Of a DNA stretch of 64,000 nucleotides, positions 19,213-27,791 are shown one piece after another. The translations under genes were made by a program, and so were the position numbers. The stretch is taken from positions 1 through 64,000 of the forward strand of contig JAUVDV010000017.1 of assembly GCA_030595125.1 (NCBI GenBank), written 5' to 3'. How positions within the stretch are numbered: the first letter of the stretch is position 1; each line of letters begins with the position of its first letter. Below the pieces are notes generated by a model, which was not told where the DNA came from, did no database searches, and worked only from the letters and a program-made list of their open reading frames with translations. The stretch comes from Deltaproteobacteria bacterium (lineage in GTDB: Bacteria; Myxococcota_A; Polyangia; JAAYKL01).

Positions 19213-20253
19213 CTACGGACAATTACCCGGAACCGGTGTGCAAGTATCATCGAGGTTGTCGTAGACATCCATCGAGGTAGGTCCGCTGGTTAGCTGGTCC
19301 AGAAGATCGCACACCACGCAATCGGGAAGAAAGTCGTTGTCGGAGATCCAAAACTCATCACCCACCGAGGTGAGGACGCTCAGCCCGTCCAGGTTGGTGA
19401 GGGCGGCGTTTCCGAGGATTGACAAGTACCCTCCCACCGAGGTGAGGGCGCTCAGTCCGTCCAGGTTGGTGAGGGCGTCATTGTAGCCGATCCCCAAATC
19501 ATTCACTGAGGTGAGGGCGCTCAGCCCGTCCATGTCGGTGAGGGCTACGTTGTCTATTATCAGCAAGCACTCGCCCACCGAGGTAAGGGCGCTCAGCCCG
19601 TCCAGGTTGGCGAGGGTGTCGTTGCCCCTGATCGTCAAGTTCAAGCCCACCGAGAGGGGGTTGCTCAAGCCGGTTAAGCTGGTTAGGGCGTCGTTGTAGC
19701 CGATAAACAAGTCGCCCACTGAGGTGAGGGCGCCCAGGCCGTCCAGGTTGGTGAGGGCGTCGTTCCTGTAGATTTGCAATTCCCCACCAACCGAGGTGAG
19801 AGCGCTCAGACCGTCAAGGTCGGTGAGGGCGTCGTTCCAGCGGATATGCAAATACCAGCCTACTGAGGTAAGACAGTTCAACGCGCCCAAGTCGGTGCAC
19901 GAAGGGCATTCGATTGTCAGGTCTCCTGAAACCGAGGTGTATCCGGCAAGGGCTGCAACATCCGATTGGTATTCGATCATGAAATCGCCGATGTACTCCC
20001 CTTGAGTGCACTCGACCGGGCCGGTATCGGTGTCAGTATCGGTATCCGTGGCGGTGTCGGTATCTGTATCCGAGTCGGTATCGATGTCGGTGTCCGAATC
20101 GGCATCAGCGGTCCCTCCATCTCCGATGGATGAGCCACGCGAGCACCCGGCCACCAGCACGGTCGCCAGTGCCATCAACAGCAAGTACCTCAATGCCCAA
20201 GCCTTTCGTTTTGCACGTGAGAGCATTCTACCAGTGATCTCGGAAAGGCGCAC
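19213..20253 (-). CDS. LRR/receptor-L-like repeat lipoprotein (paralogue 2); start uncertain (homology suggests TTG near 20193)
   Basis: ALRYLLLMALATVLVAGC; linker DADSDTDIDTDSDTDTDTATDTDTDTDTG; LTNLDGLSALTSVGG repeats; CVVCDLLDQLT...CTPVPGNCP. Confidence 0.8.
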   Translation of the reverse strand: MRLSEITGRMLSRAKRKAWALRYLLLMALATVLVAGCSRGSSIGDGGTADADSDTDIDTDSDTDTDTATDTDTDTDTGPVECTQGEYIGDFMIEYQSDVAALAGYTSVSGDLTIECPSCTDLGALNCLTSVGWYLHIRWNDALTDLDGLSALTSVGGELQIYRNDALTNLDGLGALTSVGDLFIGYNDALTSLTGLSNPLSVGLNLTIRGNDTLANLDGLSALTSVGECLLIIDNVALTDMDGLSALTSVNDLGIGYNDALTNLDGLSALTSVGGYLSILGNAALTNLDGLSVLTSVGDEFWISDNDFLPDCVVCDLLDQLTSGPTSMDVYDNLDDTCTPVPGNCP

Positions 20254-20256
20254 GCA

Positions 20257-21414
20257 CTACGGGCAGTCGTAAGGAACCGGGGTGCAGCCGTCGTCGAGGT
20301 TGGCGGATACATAAATGGTCCCAGGCGTGGGGGTGAGCTGGTCCAGCAGATCGCACACCTCGCAGTCGGGTAGGTCGGGGTTGGATAGGATGCCAAAGTC
20401 CCCGCCCACCGAGGTGAGGGCGCTCAGCCCGTCCAGGTTGGTGAGGATGTTGTTGCCGTCGATCCACAAGTCCTCACCCACCGAGGTAATACCGCTCAAC
20501 CCGTCCAGGCTGGTGAGGGTGTAGTTGCAGGTGATGTCCAAGGCCCAACCCACCGAAGTCAGGGCGCTCAGGCCGTTCAGGTTGGTGAGGGCGTCGTTGA
20601 ATTCGATGGTCAAGTCCTCACCCGCCGAAGTGATGTTGCTCAGGCCGTACAGGCTGGTGAGGGAGTCGTTGCTGCCGATGTACAACCACCCAACCACCGA
20701 AGTCAGGGCGCTCAGGCCGTCCAGGCTGGTGAGGGCGTAGTTGTAGGCGATCCCCAAGCCCCCGCCCACCGAAGTGATGTTGCTCAGGTCGTTCAGGTTG
20801 GTGAGGACGGCGTTGGAGGTGATCCACAAGTCCCCGCCCACCGAAGTGATGTTGCTCAGGCCGTTCAGGTTGGTGAGGGCGTCGTTGCTGCGGATTTTCA
20901 AGTACCCACCTAGCGGAGTCAGGGCGCTCAGCCCGTCCAGGTTGGTGAGGGCGTCGTTGTCGTAGATGCTCAGGTTCCCACCCAGCGAAGTCAGGGCGCT
21001 CAGGCCGTCCAGGCTGGTGAGGGCGTGGTTGTCCCAGATGGTCAAGGACCCATCCACCGAAGTCAGGGCGCTCAGGCCGTCCAGGCCTTTCAGGTTGAGG
21101 TGGTAGATGTCCAAGTCCCCGCCCACCGAAGTGAGGCAGCTCAGTCCGTCCAAGTCGGTGCACGAAGGGCATATGATACGAAGATTTCCCAAAATCGACG
21201 TGTATCCCGCGAGGGTTGCCACGTCCGATTGCGTTTCGATAGTAAACTCGCCGGTGTACTCTCCCAGGTTGCACTCGACCGGGCCGGTATCAGTATCGGT
21301 GTCGGTATCGGTATCGGTATCGGAGTCCCCGCCGGTATCGTCGCTGTCGTCGTCACCACACCCACCACAAACCAGCACGGTCGCAAGCGTCATCAAAAGC
21401 AAGTATCGCATCAC
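20257..21414 (-). CDS. LRR/receptor-L-like repeat lipoprotein (paralogue 3, longest)
   Basis: MRYLLLMTLATVLVCGGC; DSDTDTDTDTDTDTG; about ten ~24-aa repeats; CEVCDLLDQLT...CTPVPYDCP. Confidence 0.82.
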   Translation of the reverse strand: MMRYLLLMTLATVLVCGGCGDDDSDDTGGDSDTDTDTDTDTDTGPVECNLGEYTGEFTIETQSDVATLAGYTSILGNLRIICPSCTDLDGLSCLTSVGGDLDIYHLNLKGLDGLSALTSVDGSLTIWDNHALTSLDGLSALTSLGGNLSIYDNDALTNLDGLSALTPLGGYLKIRSNDALTNLNGLSNITSVGGDLWITSNAVLTNLNDLSNITSVGGGLGIAYNYALTSLDGLSALTSVVGWLYIGSNDSLTSLYGLSNITSAGEDLTIEFNDALTNLNGLSALTSVGWALDITCNYTLTSLDGLSGITSVGEDLWIDGNNILTNLDGLSALTSVGGDFGILSNPDLPDCEVCDLLDQLTPTPGTIYVSANLDDGCTPVPYDCP

Positions 21415-21499
21415 CCCATCTTTCGTTTTGTACGTGAGAGTATTCTATCAGTGATAGCGAAAAAGATGTTTCGGAAAACGAATCGACGGCGCCTTTACG
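21311..21499 (-). repeat. Copy 2 of ~190-bp near-identical direct repeat
   Basis: See 18983-19171. Confidence 0.85.
21445..21457. promoter_or_regulatory. Palindrome CTATCAGTGATAG (tetO2-core identical), second copy
   Basis: Direct reading; upstream of paralogue 3. Confidence 0.5.
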
Positions 21500-23342
21500 G
21501 CTGGCAGTCGTACGCGCCCATGTCCACGTCGACGCCCGGCAGCCCGACGCCGACGATATCATCCCACGGGATGCCATCAGCGTCATACGCGGCCGACAGC
21601 GTATCGTCCGAGACGTCGATACATGGAGAGGAAATCTCAATGTGGTAGTCGCCGATCACCCACTGGTCGTCAGTGGGATCGAAAATCGTTCCAAGATCGT
21701 CCCAGTGTCCCGGGCTCACGAAAACCGGATCCAGATCGATAATGAACGACCCCGGGTAGCCGCCCATCACGTCGCAGTAGCTCACCGTGGTGCTGCTGCC
21801 CGGCTCGTCCACGATCTCCGTGGCGCCGTTGTCCCACGCAATGCAATTGACCACCTCGGTCTCGGAGAGTTCCGCGTTGAAGATGGCGCCACCGGAATCG
21901 TCTGCCAGATTGCCGTTGATGACCGTGTTGACGATATTCGGATCTCCGCGCGTGCCGTTGTAAAACCCGCCGCCTCGCGTTGCCCGGTTTCCGTTGACGC
22001 GGGTGTTCACTATCCTCGGAAAATCCATCTCGATGGCAAACCCTCCGCCGTTGCCCTGCGCCGTGTTGCCCGCCACCAGGCAGGACGCGAAGGTTCCCTC
22101 GGACCACTCCAGGTGAACGCCGCCTCCGTTGCCGTCCGCAGTGTTGTACAAGATCTGCATCTGCTCAAAGACAGTTTCGTTGTCGTTACTCGCCACGCCC
22201 CCACCGTCGCCACCGGCCTGGTTATTAATGACAATGGACTGCTCGGCGAAGGTCTGCCCGCGAAAGCCGGCCAGGCCGCCACCGTCCATGTAGGCCGTGT
22301 TATTGGAGATGAGCGTTGTGTCCATGGCTGCAGAGCAGTTTCTGTTGTAGATGCCGCCGCCGTTCTGCCAGGCCACGTTGTCCTCGATGGTCAGGTTCCT
22401 CAACGTCGGATTGCAGGATCCGAACTGGGAGTCCAGGTAGATGCCGCCGCCGTTCTGCGTCGCAATGTTGTTCGTGATGACCAGGGCATCCAGCAGGGCG
22501 AGCCCGTTGAGGACGAACAGCGCACCGCCGTTCTGCGCGTGGTTGTCCGTGAAACTGCAATCCTGAATCGTGGGGGTGCTGTCCCACGCGAACACGCCGC
22601 CCCCGTCCACGGCGCGATTGTGCTGGAAAACACAATTTCGAAGATCGGTGGACGCGGCGTTCAGGTATGCGCCGCCACCTCGATGATGCGGGGATGGTCC
22701 CAGAGCCTCTCCTCCGGTGACGGTGAACCCGTCAAGGCCCGCGTTCTGCGCTCCGGATACCACATGATAGACTGCCGCCGAACCACCATCCTGTCGCCCG
22801 TCGAGAATGGTTTCGTTGCCGACGATATCGCGCTCTTCCTTCAGATGTTCCATCCCGGCGAAACCGCCGAATACGTGAACGTTCCCGCGCAGCTTGATGG
22901 TATCCGAAACGTCCGACACATAGGGTCGATAGGTTCCCCTGGCAACCCACACCTCGCAGTAGTTGAGCAACTGAGCCGCCGCGTAGGCGGAGTCGATGCC
23001 GTCCTGCACGTTGTCGAACGCCCCCAGCCAGGTTTCGCCGCATAAAATGGTGTTGGAGTTGAGGTTTACGTATCGAATGCAGCGACCATCGTCGTCGACG
23101 AAATTGTCCACGCACGAATCCGACTCGGTGTCGGAATCACTGTCGTCTCCCGGCGTTTCAGTGTCGGACTCCGTATCTGCACCTGCATCGAATTCATAAA
23201 AAGGGTAGAGCTTATCCCTGTCGCCGCATGCCACCGAGGCGTAAAGGGCGGTGATTAAAACCACATACCGTCCAATTTGAGGTACCTTGACAGGCAATAT
23301 TAGATCTTTCGGCTTCAATCTTGTGGGGATAAAATATCCCAA
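21495..23342 (-). CDS. Parallel beta-helix (polymorphic-outer-membrane-protein-like) lipoprotein
   Basis: Repeated N..A..GGGxx / NGGGIY motifs (HNRAVDGGGVFAWDS, NHAQNGGALFVLN, NIATQNGGGIYLDS); SDTETPGDDSDSDTESDS linker; lipobox-like SVACG. Confidence 0.82.
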   Translation of the reverse strand: MGYFIPTRLKPKDLILPVKVPQIGRYVVLITALYASVACGDRDKLYPFYEFDAGADTESDTETPGDDSDSDTESDSCVDNFVDDDGRCIRYVNLNSNTILCGETWLGAFDNVQDGIDSAYAAAQLLNYCEVWVARGTYRPYVSDVSDTIKLRGNVHVFGGFAGMEHLKEERDIVGNETILDGRQDGGSAAVYHVVSGAQNAGLDGFTVTGGEALGPSPHHRGGGAYLNAASTDLRNCVFQHNRAVDGGGVFAWDSTPTIQDCSFTDNHAQNGGALFVLNGLALLDALVITNNIATQNGGGIYLDSQFGSCNPTLRNLTIEDNVAWQNGGGIYNRNCSAAMDTTLISNNTAYMDGGGLAGFRGQTFAEQSIVINNQAGGDGGGVASNDNETVFEQMQILYNTADGNGGGVHLEWSEGTFASCLVAGNTAQGNGGGFAIEMDFPRIVNTRVNGNRATRGGGFYNGTRGDPNIVNTVINGNLADDSGGAIFNAELSETEVVNCIAWDNGATEIVDEPGSSTTVSYCDVMGGYPGSFIIDLDPVFVSPGHWDDLGTIFDPTDDQWVIGDYHIEISSPCIDVSDDTLSAAYDADGIPWDDIVGVGLPGVDVDMGAYDCQP

Positions 23343-23524
23343 TCAGAAAGTAGCAACTAATGTGCCATTGGCAAATACTGTTTGACGCGGTCCTTCAGGG
23401 CGGTCCCTATTTCCGTTATTGATGACGCTGCTGCATTGAGTGGATATGGAAACCTCTTGACTTGGATGCCGCCCCTTTAGTACCAATTTCATCTCGTCAA
23501 ATAAAATTAGCTTGTCGCCTCGAA

Positions 23525-23558
23525 AATAAGAAATTCAAATGAATAAGAAATTCAAATG
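23525..23558 (+). repeat. 17-bp perfect tandem duplication AATAAGAAATTCAAATG x2 directly upstream of AAGGAG RBS
   Basis: 23525-23541 and 23542-23558; ATG at 23570. Confidence 0.9.
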
Positions 23559-23569
23559 AAGGAGACGTC

Positions 23570-23956
23570 ATGAAAAAATCAATTCCGATAATCGCCCTGG
23601 CAGTAGTGGCCTGCCTGGCTCTCGGATGTGAAGAAGGATTCACGATAAAGAAGATCTCGCCCCCCATCGGGGTTATCGGGGGTGGAGAGCCGATAGATAT
23701 CCTGGGTTCCGGTTTCAACGCGAACATGGGCATTACAGTGTACTTCGGCAACTCCAAGGTGGACAATGTGGTCATTCGCAGCTCGAAAAAGATGACCATC
23801 TCGTCTCCCGGTTCCAACGGGCCGGGTCCGGTGAACGTGAGGATTGCCACCGACGACGGCAAGGAATTTCTTCTCAAGGATGCGTTCACCTACGTGGTCA
23901 CATCCAACATGGACATCCGCGATATCGGCATGCGCAAGAGCCTGAGAGAAAAATAG
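23570..23956 (+). CDS. IPT/TIG-domain lipoprotein
   Basis: Lipobox ALGC; ISPPIGVIGGGEPIDILGSGFNANMGITVYFGNSKVDNVVIRSSKKMTISSPGSNGPGPVNVRI. Confidence 0.75.
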   Translation: MKKSIPIIALAVVACLALGCEEGFTIKKISPPIGVIGGGEPIDILGSGFNANMGITVYFGNSKVDNVVIRSSKKMTISSPGSNGPGPVNVRIATDDGKEFLLKDAFTYVVTSNMDIRDIGMRKSLREK

Positions 23957-23959
23957 TCC

Positions 23960-24919
23960 TTACCTGCTCGAAACACCCAAGACTGCCCGAACACATATGA
24001 TGCTGGCTCCCATTTGCGGGTGCTCACCCTGAGTCACCGCGACTCCTATGTGGGTATAGTCGGTGCCCTGGATTTTTTTGTTATCTTGCAGCGCTTTTTT
24101 CAATGACGCCATGTCGCCGGCAAGGAAGCCGATGAAAGTAGTGCTCGACACAGGAGATCCGTTCAGGTCGAGAGCGGGCAACGAGCCTTCATTGAAGCAT
24201 GTTCCAAGAGCTTCTTTCGCCCTCTTGTCCAGCCATTTGAGCCGCTTGAGCCGCTTGCGCTTCTTTCCCGCGCGGGCATCGTTGAGCATTTCGACAAACT
24301 GCTTCGCTGCCGTCCTGGGTTTTATCTTTTTGGGGCGCGTTGCGAACAGTTGCGTTACCAGGATCATATCCTGGCCGTCCTTTTGTGTCTCGGCGATGCC
24401 GACCCCTACTTCCAGGACATCGGGATCGAGGATGTTGGCGCGGTGTCCCGGGGAATTCATCAATCCCTCGTGAGCCTGTACATCGTCTGCGGCGAAAGCG
24501 AGATTTTCGGTGAGGTGGACGAATGCGATTCCTGCGGCCCTGACGCGATCGCCCATTGAGCCCGAGATCTCGGATTCGTGAGCAACCTTCCCCGTGCGCG
24601 CCATTTCCTGACAGTACTTGCGGGCCACTTCGTTGAGTTCGGAGGATCTCTTGACGGTCGGAAGACCGTGGTTCTTTCGAGCGCGGTTGAGCGCAACGAA
24701 GAGCAAACGTTCGATCTCCCTGGTGGCCTTGTTGCTCGGGGTCGCCTCCCCGCTCGAAGTCCCGTCGCTCCCCGCGTGAGAGTCCGATGGTGATGTTAAC
24801 GCTTGCCCATGATCCTGTGCAGTAGAGTTTGCAGTTGTGTCACCTTCGCCGTGAGAGGATCCGCAGGCGGTGATCAGCACGAGCACGGGGAAAAAGACGC
24901 TCTTCAACCTCTGACGCAA
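23960..24919 (-). CDS. CAP/SCP-domain lipoprotein
   Basis: LFVALNRARKNHGLPTVKRSSELNEVARKYCQEMARTGKVAHESE...GHRANILDPDVLEVGVG; overlaps upstream GGDEF CDS. Confidence 0.85.
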   Translation of the reverse strand: MRQRLKSVFFPVLVLITACGSSHGEGDTTANSTAQDHGQALTSPSDSHAGSDGTSSGEATPSNKATREIERLLFVALNRARKNHGLPTVKRSSELNEVARKYCQEMARTGKVAHESEISGSMGDRVRAAGIAFVHLTENLAFAADDVQAHEGLMNSPGHRANILDPDVLEVGVGIAETQKDGQDMILVTQLFATRPKKIKPRTAAKQFVEMLNDARAGKKRKRLKRLKWLDKRAKEALGTCFNEGSLPALDLNGSPVSSTTFIGFLAGDMASLKKALQDNKKIQGTDYTHIGVAVTQGEHPQMGASIICVRAVLGVSSR

Positions 24920-25797
24920 TTGCGTCCCTCGGCCTTGGCCAGATAGAGTTTTTCATCAACCCGGCGAACGAACTCGTTTTCAGTAATGTCTTCAGTGGTT
25001 ACGGTTGCCACACCGATGCTGACGGTGATGGGAATCTCTTCGCCCTCAAAAACGAATGTGTACGATGCGACCCGTTTGCGCAATTGCTCGGCGAGTTCCA
25101 TTGCGCCGTCATTGGGTGTCTCGGGCAGCAAGATTACGAACTCCTCGCCACCGTATCGTGCAAATATTTCCTCTCGCCGTGCGCGCGTGGAGATAAGTCT
25201 TCCGAGGGCCTGGAGAACATGATCTCCGGCGAGATGCCCGCTGGTATCGTTCACTCGCTTGAAATGATCGATGTCGAACATGAGTATGGAAAGCGGTCTC
25301 CCGTACCTTTGCGCCCTGGACAGCTCCCTCTCGAGCGACTCGAGAAAGTACCGTTTGTTGAATGCCTGGGTGAGACCATCGATGATGGTCATCTTGTAAA
25401 TCTCCTCGTGGTAGGCGGTCTCTACATCGCTGCCCACGAGGTACTTGAAAATGGTGTCGCCGATCTTGACCTGATCGCCGTTGCTGAGGACCTCCGCGAT
25501 GATCTGTTGTTCGTTGACGTAGCTTCCGTTGGTGCTCTCGAGATCCGTTATCAGCCGGCGCCCTCGCTCGCTGCTCAATTTTGCGTGACGGCGTGACACG
25601 GAGTCGCTGCCGACAACGATATCGCTTGAGGGATCGCGCCCGAGTGTGATGACCCTTCCCGTGAGCAAGTATTTTCGCCCCATGTTGGGTCCGGGTGGGT
25701 AGATTTGCACCAGCACATCCTGCTCGGACTCGGCTGGTTTGATGGCTACGGCATCAGTGACGCGGGTCTTTTCTGAAGTATCGTCGAAATCATTCAT
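24904..25797 (-). CDS. FHA-GGDEF diguanylate cyclase
   Basis: FHA: GRDPSSDIVVGSDSVSRRHAKLSSE...LESTNGSYVN; GGDEF site RYGGEEF. Confidence 0.93.
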   Translation of the reverse strand: MNDFDDTSEKTRVTDAVAIKPAESEQDVLVQIYPPGPNMGRKYLLTGRVITLGRDPSSDIVVGSDSVSRRHAKLSSERGRRLITDLESTNGSYVNEQQIIAEVLSNGDQVKIGDTIFKYLVGSDVETAYHEEIYKMTIIDGLTQAFNKRYFLESLERELSRAQRYGRPLSILMFDIDHFKRVNDTSGHLAGDHVLQALGRLISTRARREEIFARYGGEEFVILLPETPNDGAMELAEQLRKRVASYTFVFEGEEIPITVSIGVATVTTEDITENEFVRRVDEKLYLAKAEGRNCVRG

Positions 25798-25923
25798 CTA
25801 CAGAACCTTACGGAACTTCATTTTGGAATCTCGATGCCTATTCGCCTTATATGAAAAATGATAAATAACATACTTCATGGCAAAACGCACTGCACATCGA
25901 TTGATGTCCATGGGGCCGAAATC

Positions 25924-26901
25924 ATGAGCGGATCACTGCTCACGGCCGAGATTCCAGGACACGCGTCCGGCCCGTGGTCGTTCCTGAAGGCTGCCGGTGA
26001 GAGCCTTGGATTTTGCGCCATTGGGGTTGCTCGCGCCGGCGAGGTTTCGCAAAGCGCGAGGGACGTGTTCGAGCGGTGGATTGGGTTGGGGTATCACGCG
26101 GGACTCGCATACATGGAGAAGTGGTCCGACGCCAGGATCGACACGGCCCATCATGGAATCGTGGATGGTTCCGCAGCGGTTGTGTGTGCGGCGCTACCGT
26201 ATTCCAGAGGCGCCGTGGAGACGGGGATCTGGAAAAGCGTGGCGGCCCACGCCAGATCGAAGGATTATCACCAGGTGATGGGAGATCGTCTCGGCGGGAT
26301 CGTCCGGGCCATACATGCGCGTTTCCCCGGGACGATATCGCGTGTCTTCGTGGACACCGCGCCGGTGATGGAGAGAACATGGGCCGTTGCTGCGGGTCTG
26401 GGGGGACTCGGGAAAAACGGAGCGCTCATTGTTCCGGGCGTCGGATCGAGAGTCGTGCTCGGAGAGATCGTTTGCTCCAACGTCCCTGAGCCCCAGCATG
26501 TGGAGGTCGCTTCGGTTCGAGGCCCTTGCCTGGAATGCGGAGCGTGTGTGGATGCGTGTCCCACCGGTGCGTTGGCTGCATCCGGGATAATAGATTGCAA
26601 CAGGTGTGTTTCCTATCACACCATAGAGAACACGCGGACGCCCATACCCTCCGATGTGAGCTCGGCAATGACGCTTATTTTCGGTTGCGATCTCTGCATC
26701 GACGCCTGTCCACTCAACCGTGTGGCGAACCGGTGTGAGCTCGATCCGCCGTCAGACAGGGGGCCCGACTCGATGACTCCGCAGGATGTGTCCGAGGCGT
26801 CGGACGAGATCCTGGCCGCTATGTTTCGCGGGACGTGCCTTGAGCGGACTTCCATTGAAACGATCAGACGCAATGCGCGTCTGCTCGTCGAGGCCAATTG
26901 A
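25924..26901 (+). CDS. queG: Epoxyqueuosine reductase (start ATG 25924 likely)
   Basis: WAVAAGLGGLGKNGALIVPGVGSRVVLGEIV; two 4Fe-4S motifs CLECGACVDACPTGA, CDLCIDACPLN. Confidence 0.9.
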   Translation: MSGSLLTAEIPGHASGPWSFLKAAGESLGFCAIGVARAGEVSQSARDVFERWIGLGYHAGLAYMEKWSDARIDTAHHGIVDGSAAVVCAALPYSRGAVETGIWKSVAAHARSKDYHQVMGDRLGGIVRAIHARFPGTISRVFVDTAPVMERTWAVAAGLGGLGKNGALIVPGVGSRVVLGEIVCSNVPEPQHVEVASVRGPCLECGACVDACPTGALAASGIIDCNRCVSYHTIENTRTPIPSDVSSAMTLIFGCDLCIDACPLNRVANRCELDPPSDRGPDSMTPQDVSEASDEILAAMFRGTCLERTSIETIRRNARLLVEAN

Positions 26902-27401
26902 CCATGCGTGAAAAAACCAAAGAGTCGCAACGGCCCGGACCCGTGGTTGATGTACGATGCAGCAGAGCGGGTGGCGGCGTCGATCCCCGGACGGTGAGGA
27001 GGCGTGCGGAGAAGATCCTTTACGCCCTGGACATGGCTCATTCGGAGCTTTCGATCCTTCTTTGCGACGATGACCTCATTCGCGATCTGAACGCAGAGCA
27101 CCGCGACGTGAAAAGCGCTACCGATGTCCTGTCTTTTTCAATGCAGGGCGAGGACGATCCCGCAGATCCGGCGCGGATGTTGGGCGACGTGGTCATCTCC
27201 ATCGAAACCGCTGTGCGACAGGCGAGTAAACATGGGTGCTCCGTCATTGACGAGGTGACTACCCTGCTGGTTCACGGTGTGCTTCACCTGGTAGGTTACG
27301 ACCATCATGACAACGCGGAGGAAAGTCGAATGAACGCTCTTGCCAGACACCTGGAAGGCATCGTTTCCAGGCCGGTGAAGAGATTTCGGATAAGAAAGTG
27401 A
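26898..27401 (+). CDS. ybeY: Endoribonuclease YbeY
   Basis: STLL-like HGVLHLVGYDHH zinc motif; DLNAEHRDVKSATDVLSF. Confidence 0.93.
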   Translation: MTMREKTKESQRPGPVVDVRCSRAGGGVDPRTVRRRAEKILYALDMAHSELSILLCDDDLIRDLNAEHRDVKSATDVLSFSMQGEDDPADPARMLGDVVISIETAVRQASKHGCSVIDEVTTLLVHGVLHLVGYDHHDNAEESRMNALARHLEGIVSRPVKRFRIRK

Positions 27402-27676
27402 AAAAAAACGAAAATACCTACTTGACCTCCCGGAAAAACTAATTTAGAAGCCCGCCCCCATTTCAGCCCGTTTCCACTCTTTCTGTGAAAAAAGAACGGT
27501 GTCAAATATGAGCCATGCAGGTGTCAAAAACAACATGCCTCGCTTGTGTATATAACCCAGAGAATTGGCCAAAATAGCTGTTTGCCATGGAATATCAGCA
27601 GTTTCGAGAGATTTGTCTTTTGGGGTCGGAGTTGTTTCGGAGGTTCTTTGCAAGATAATGCTTCGGGTGGCGTTTC

Positions 27677-27696
27677 TGTGGATAAATAGTGGATAA
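27677..27696 (+). promoter_or_regulatory. Two DnaA-box-like sites (TGTGGATAA perfect, AGTGGATAA one mismatch)
   Basis: 27677-27685 and 27688-27696, in a ~390-bp apparently non-coding gap. Confidence 0.35.
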
Positions 27697-27791
27697 CTTG
27701 GGTGGGGAAATCACAAGATCCCGATTTCACTGGCACTCGGTGCCACCGACAGGAATCACGATTTGGTGATTTTGGGGCTGTTATGGAGGTG

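Noticed and set aside
18355-21414. Regular ~72-bp repeats resembling a CRISPR array or satellite
   Set aside because: They are in-frame coding repeats of LRR-like proteins; no short identical repeats with unique spacers and no cas genes.
21642-23045. 467-aa plus-strand ORF opposite the beta-helix gene
   Set aside because: Antisense frame of repetitive high-GC coding DNA; no start context or recognisable motif.
27670-27700. Chromosomal replication origin
   Set aside because: Only two DnaA-like boxes, no AT-rich unwinding region or dnaA/dnaN/gidA/parAB nearby; kept only as a low-interest observation.
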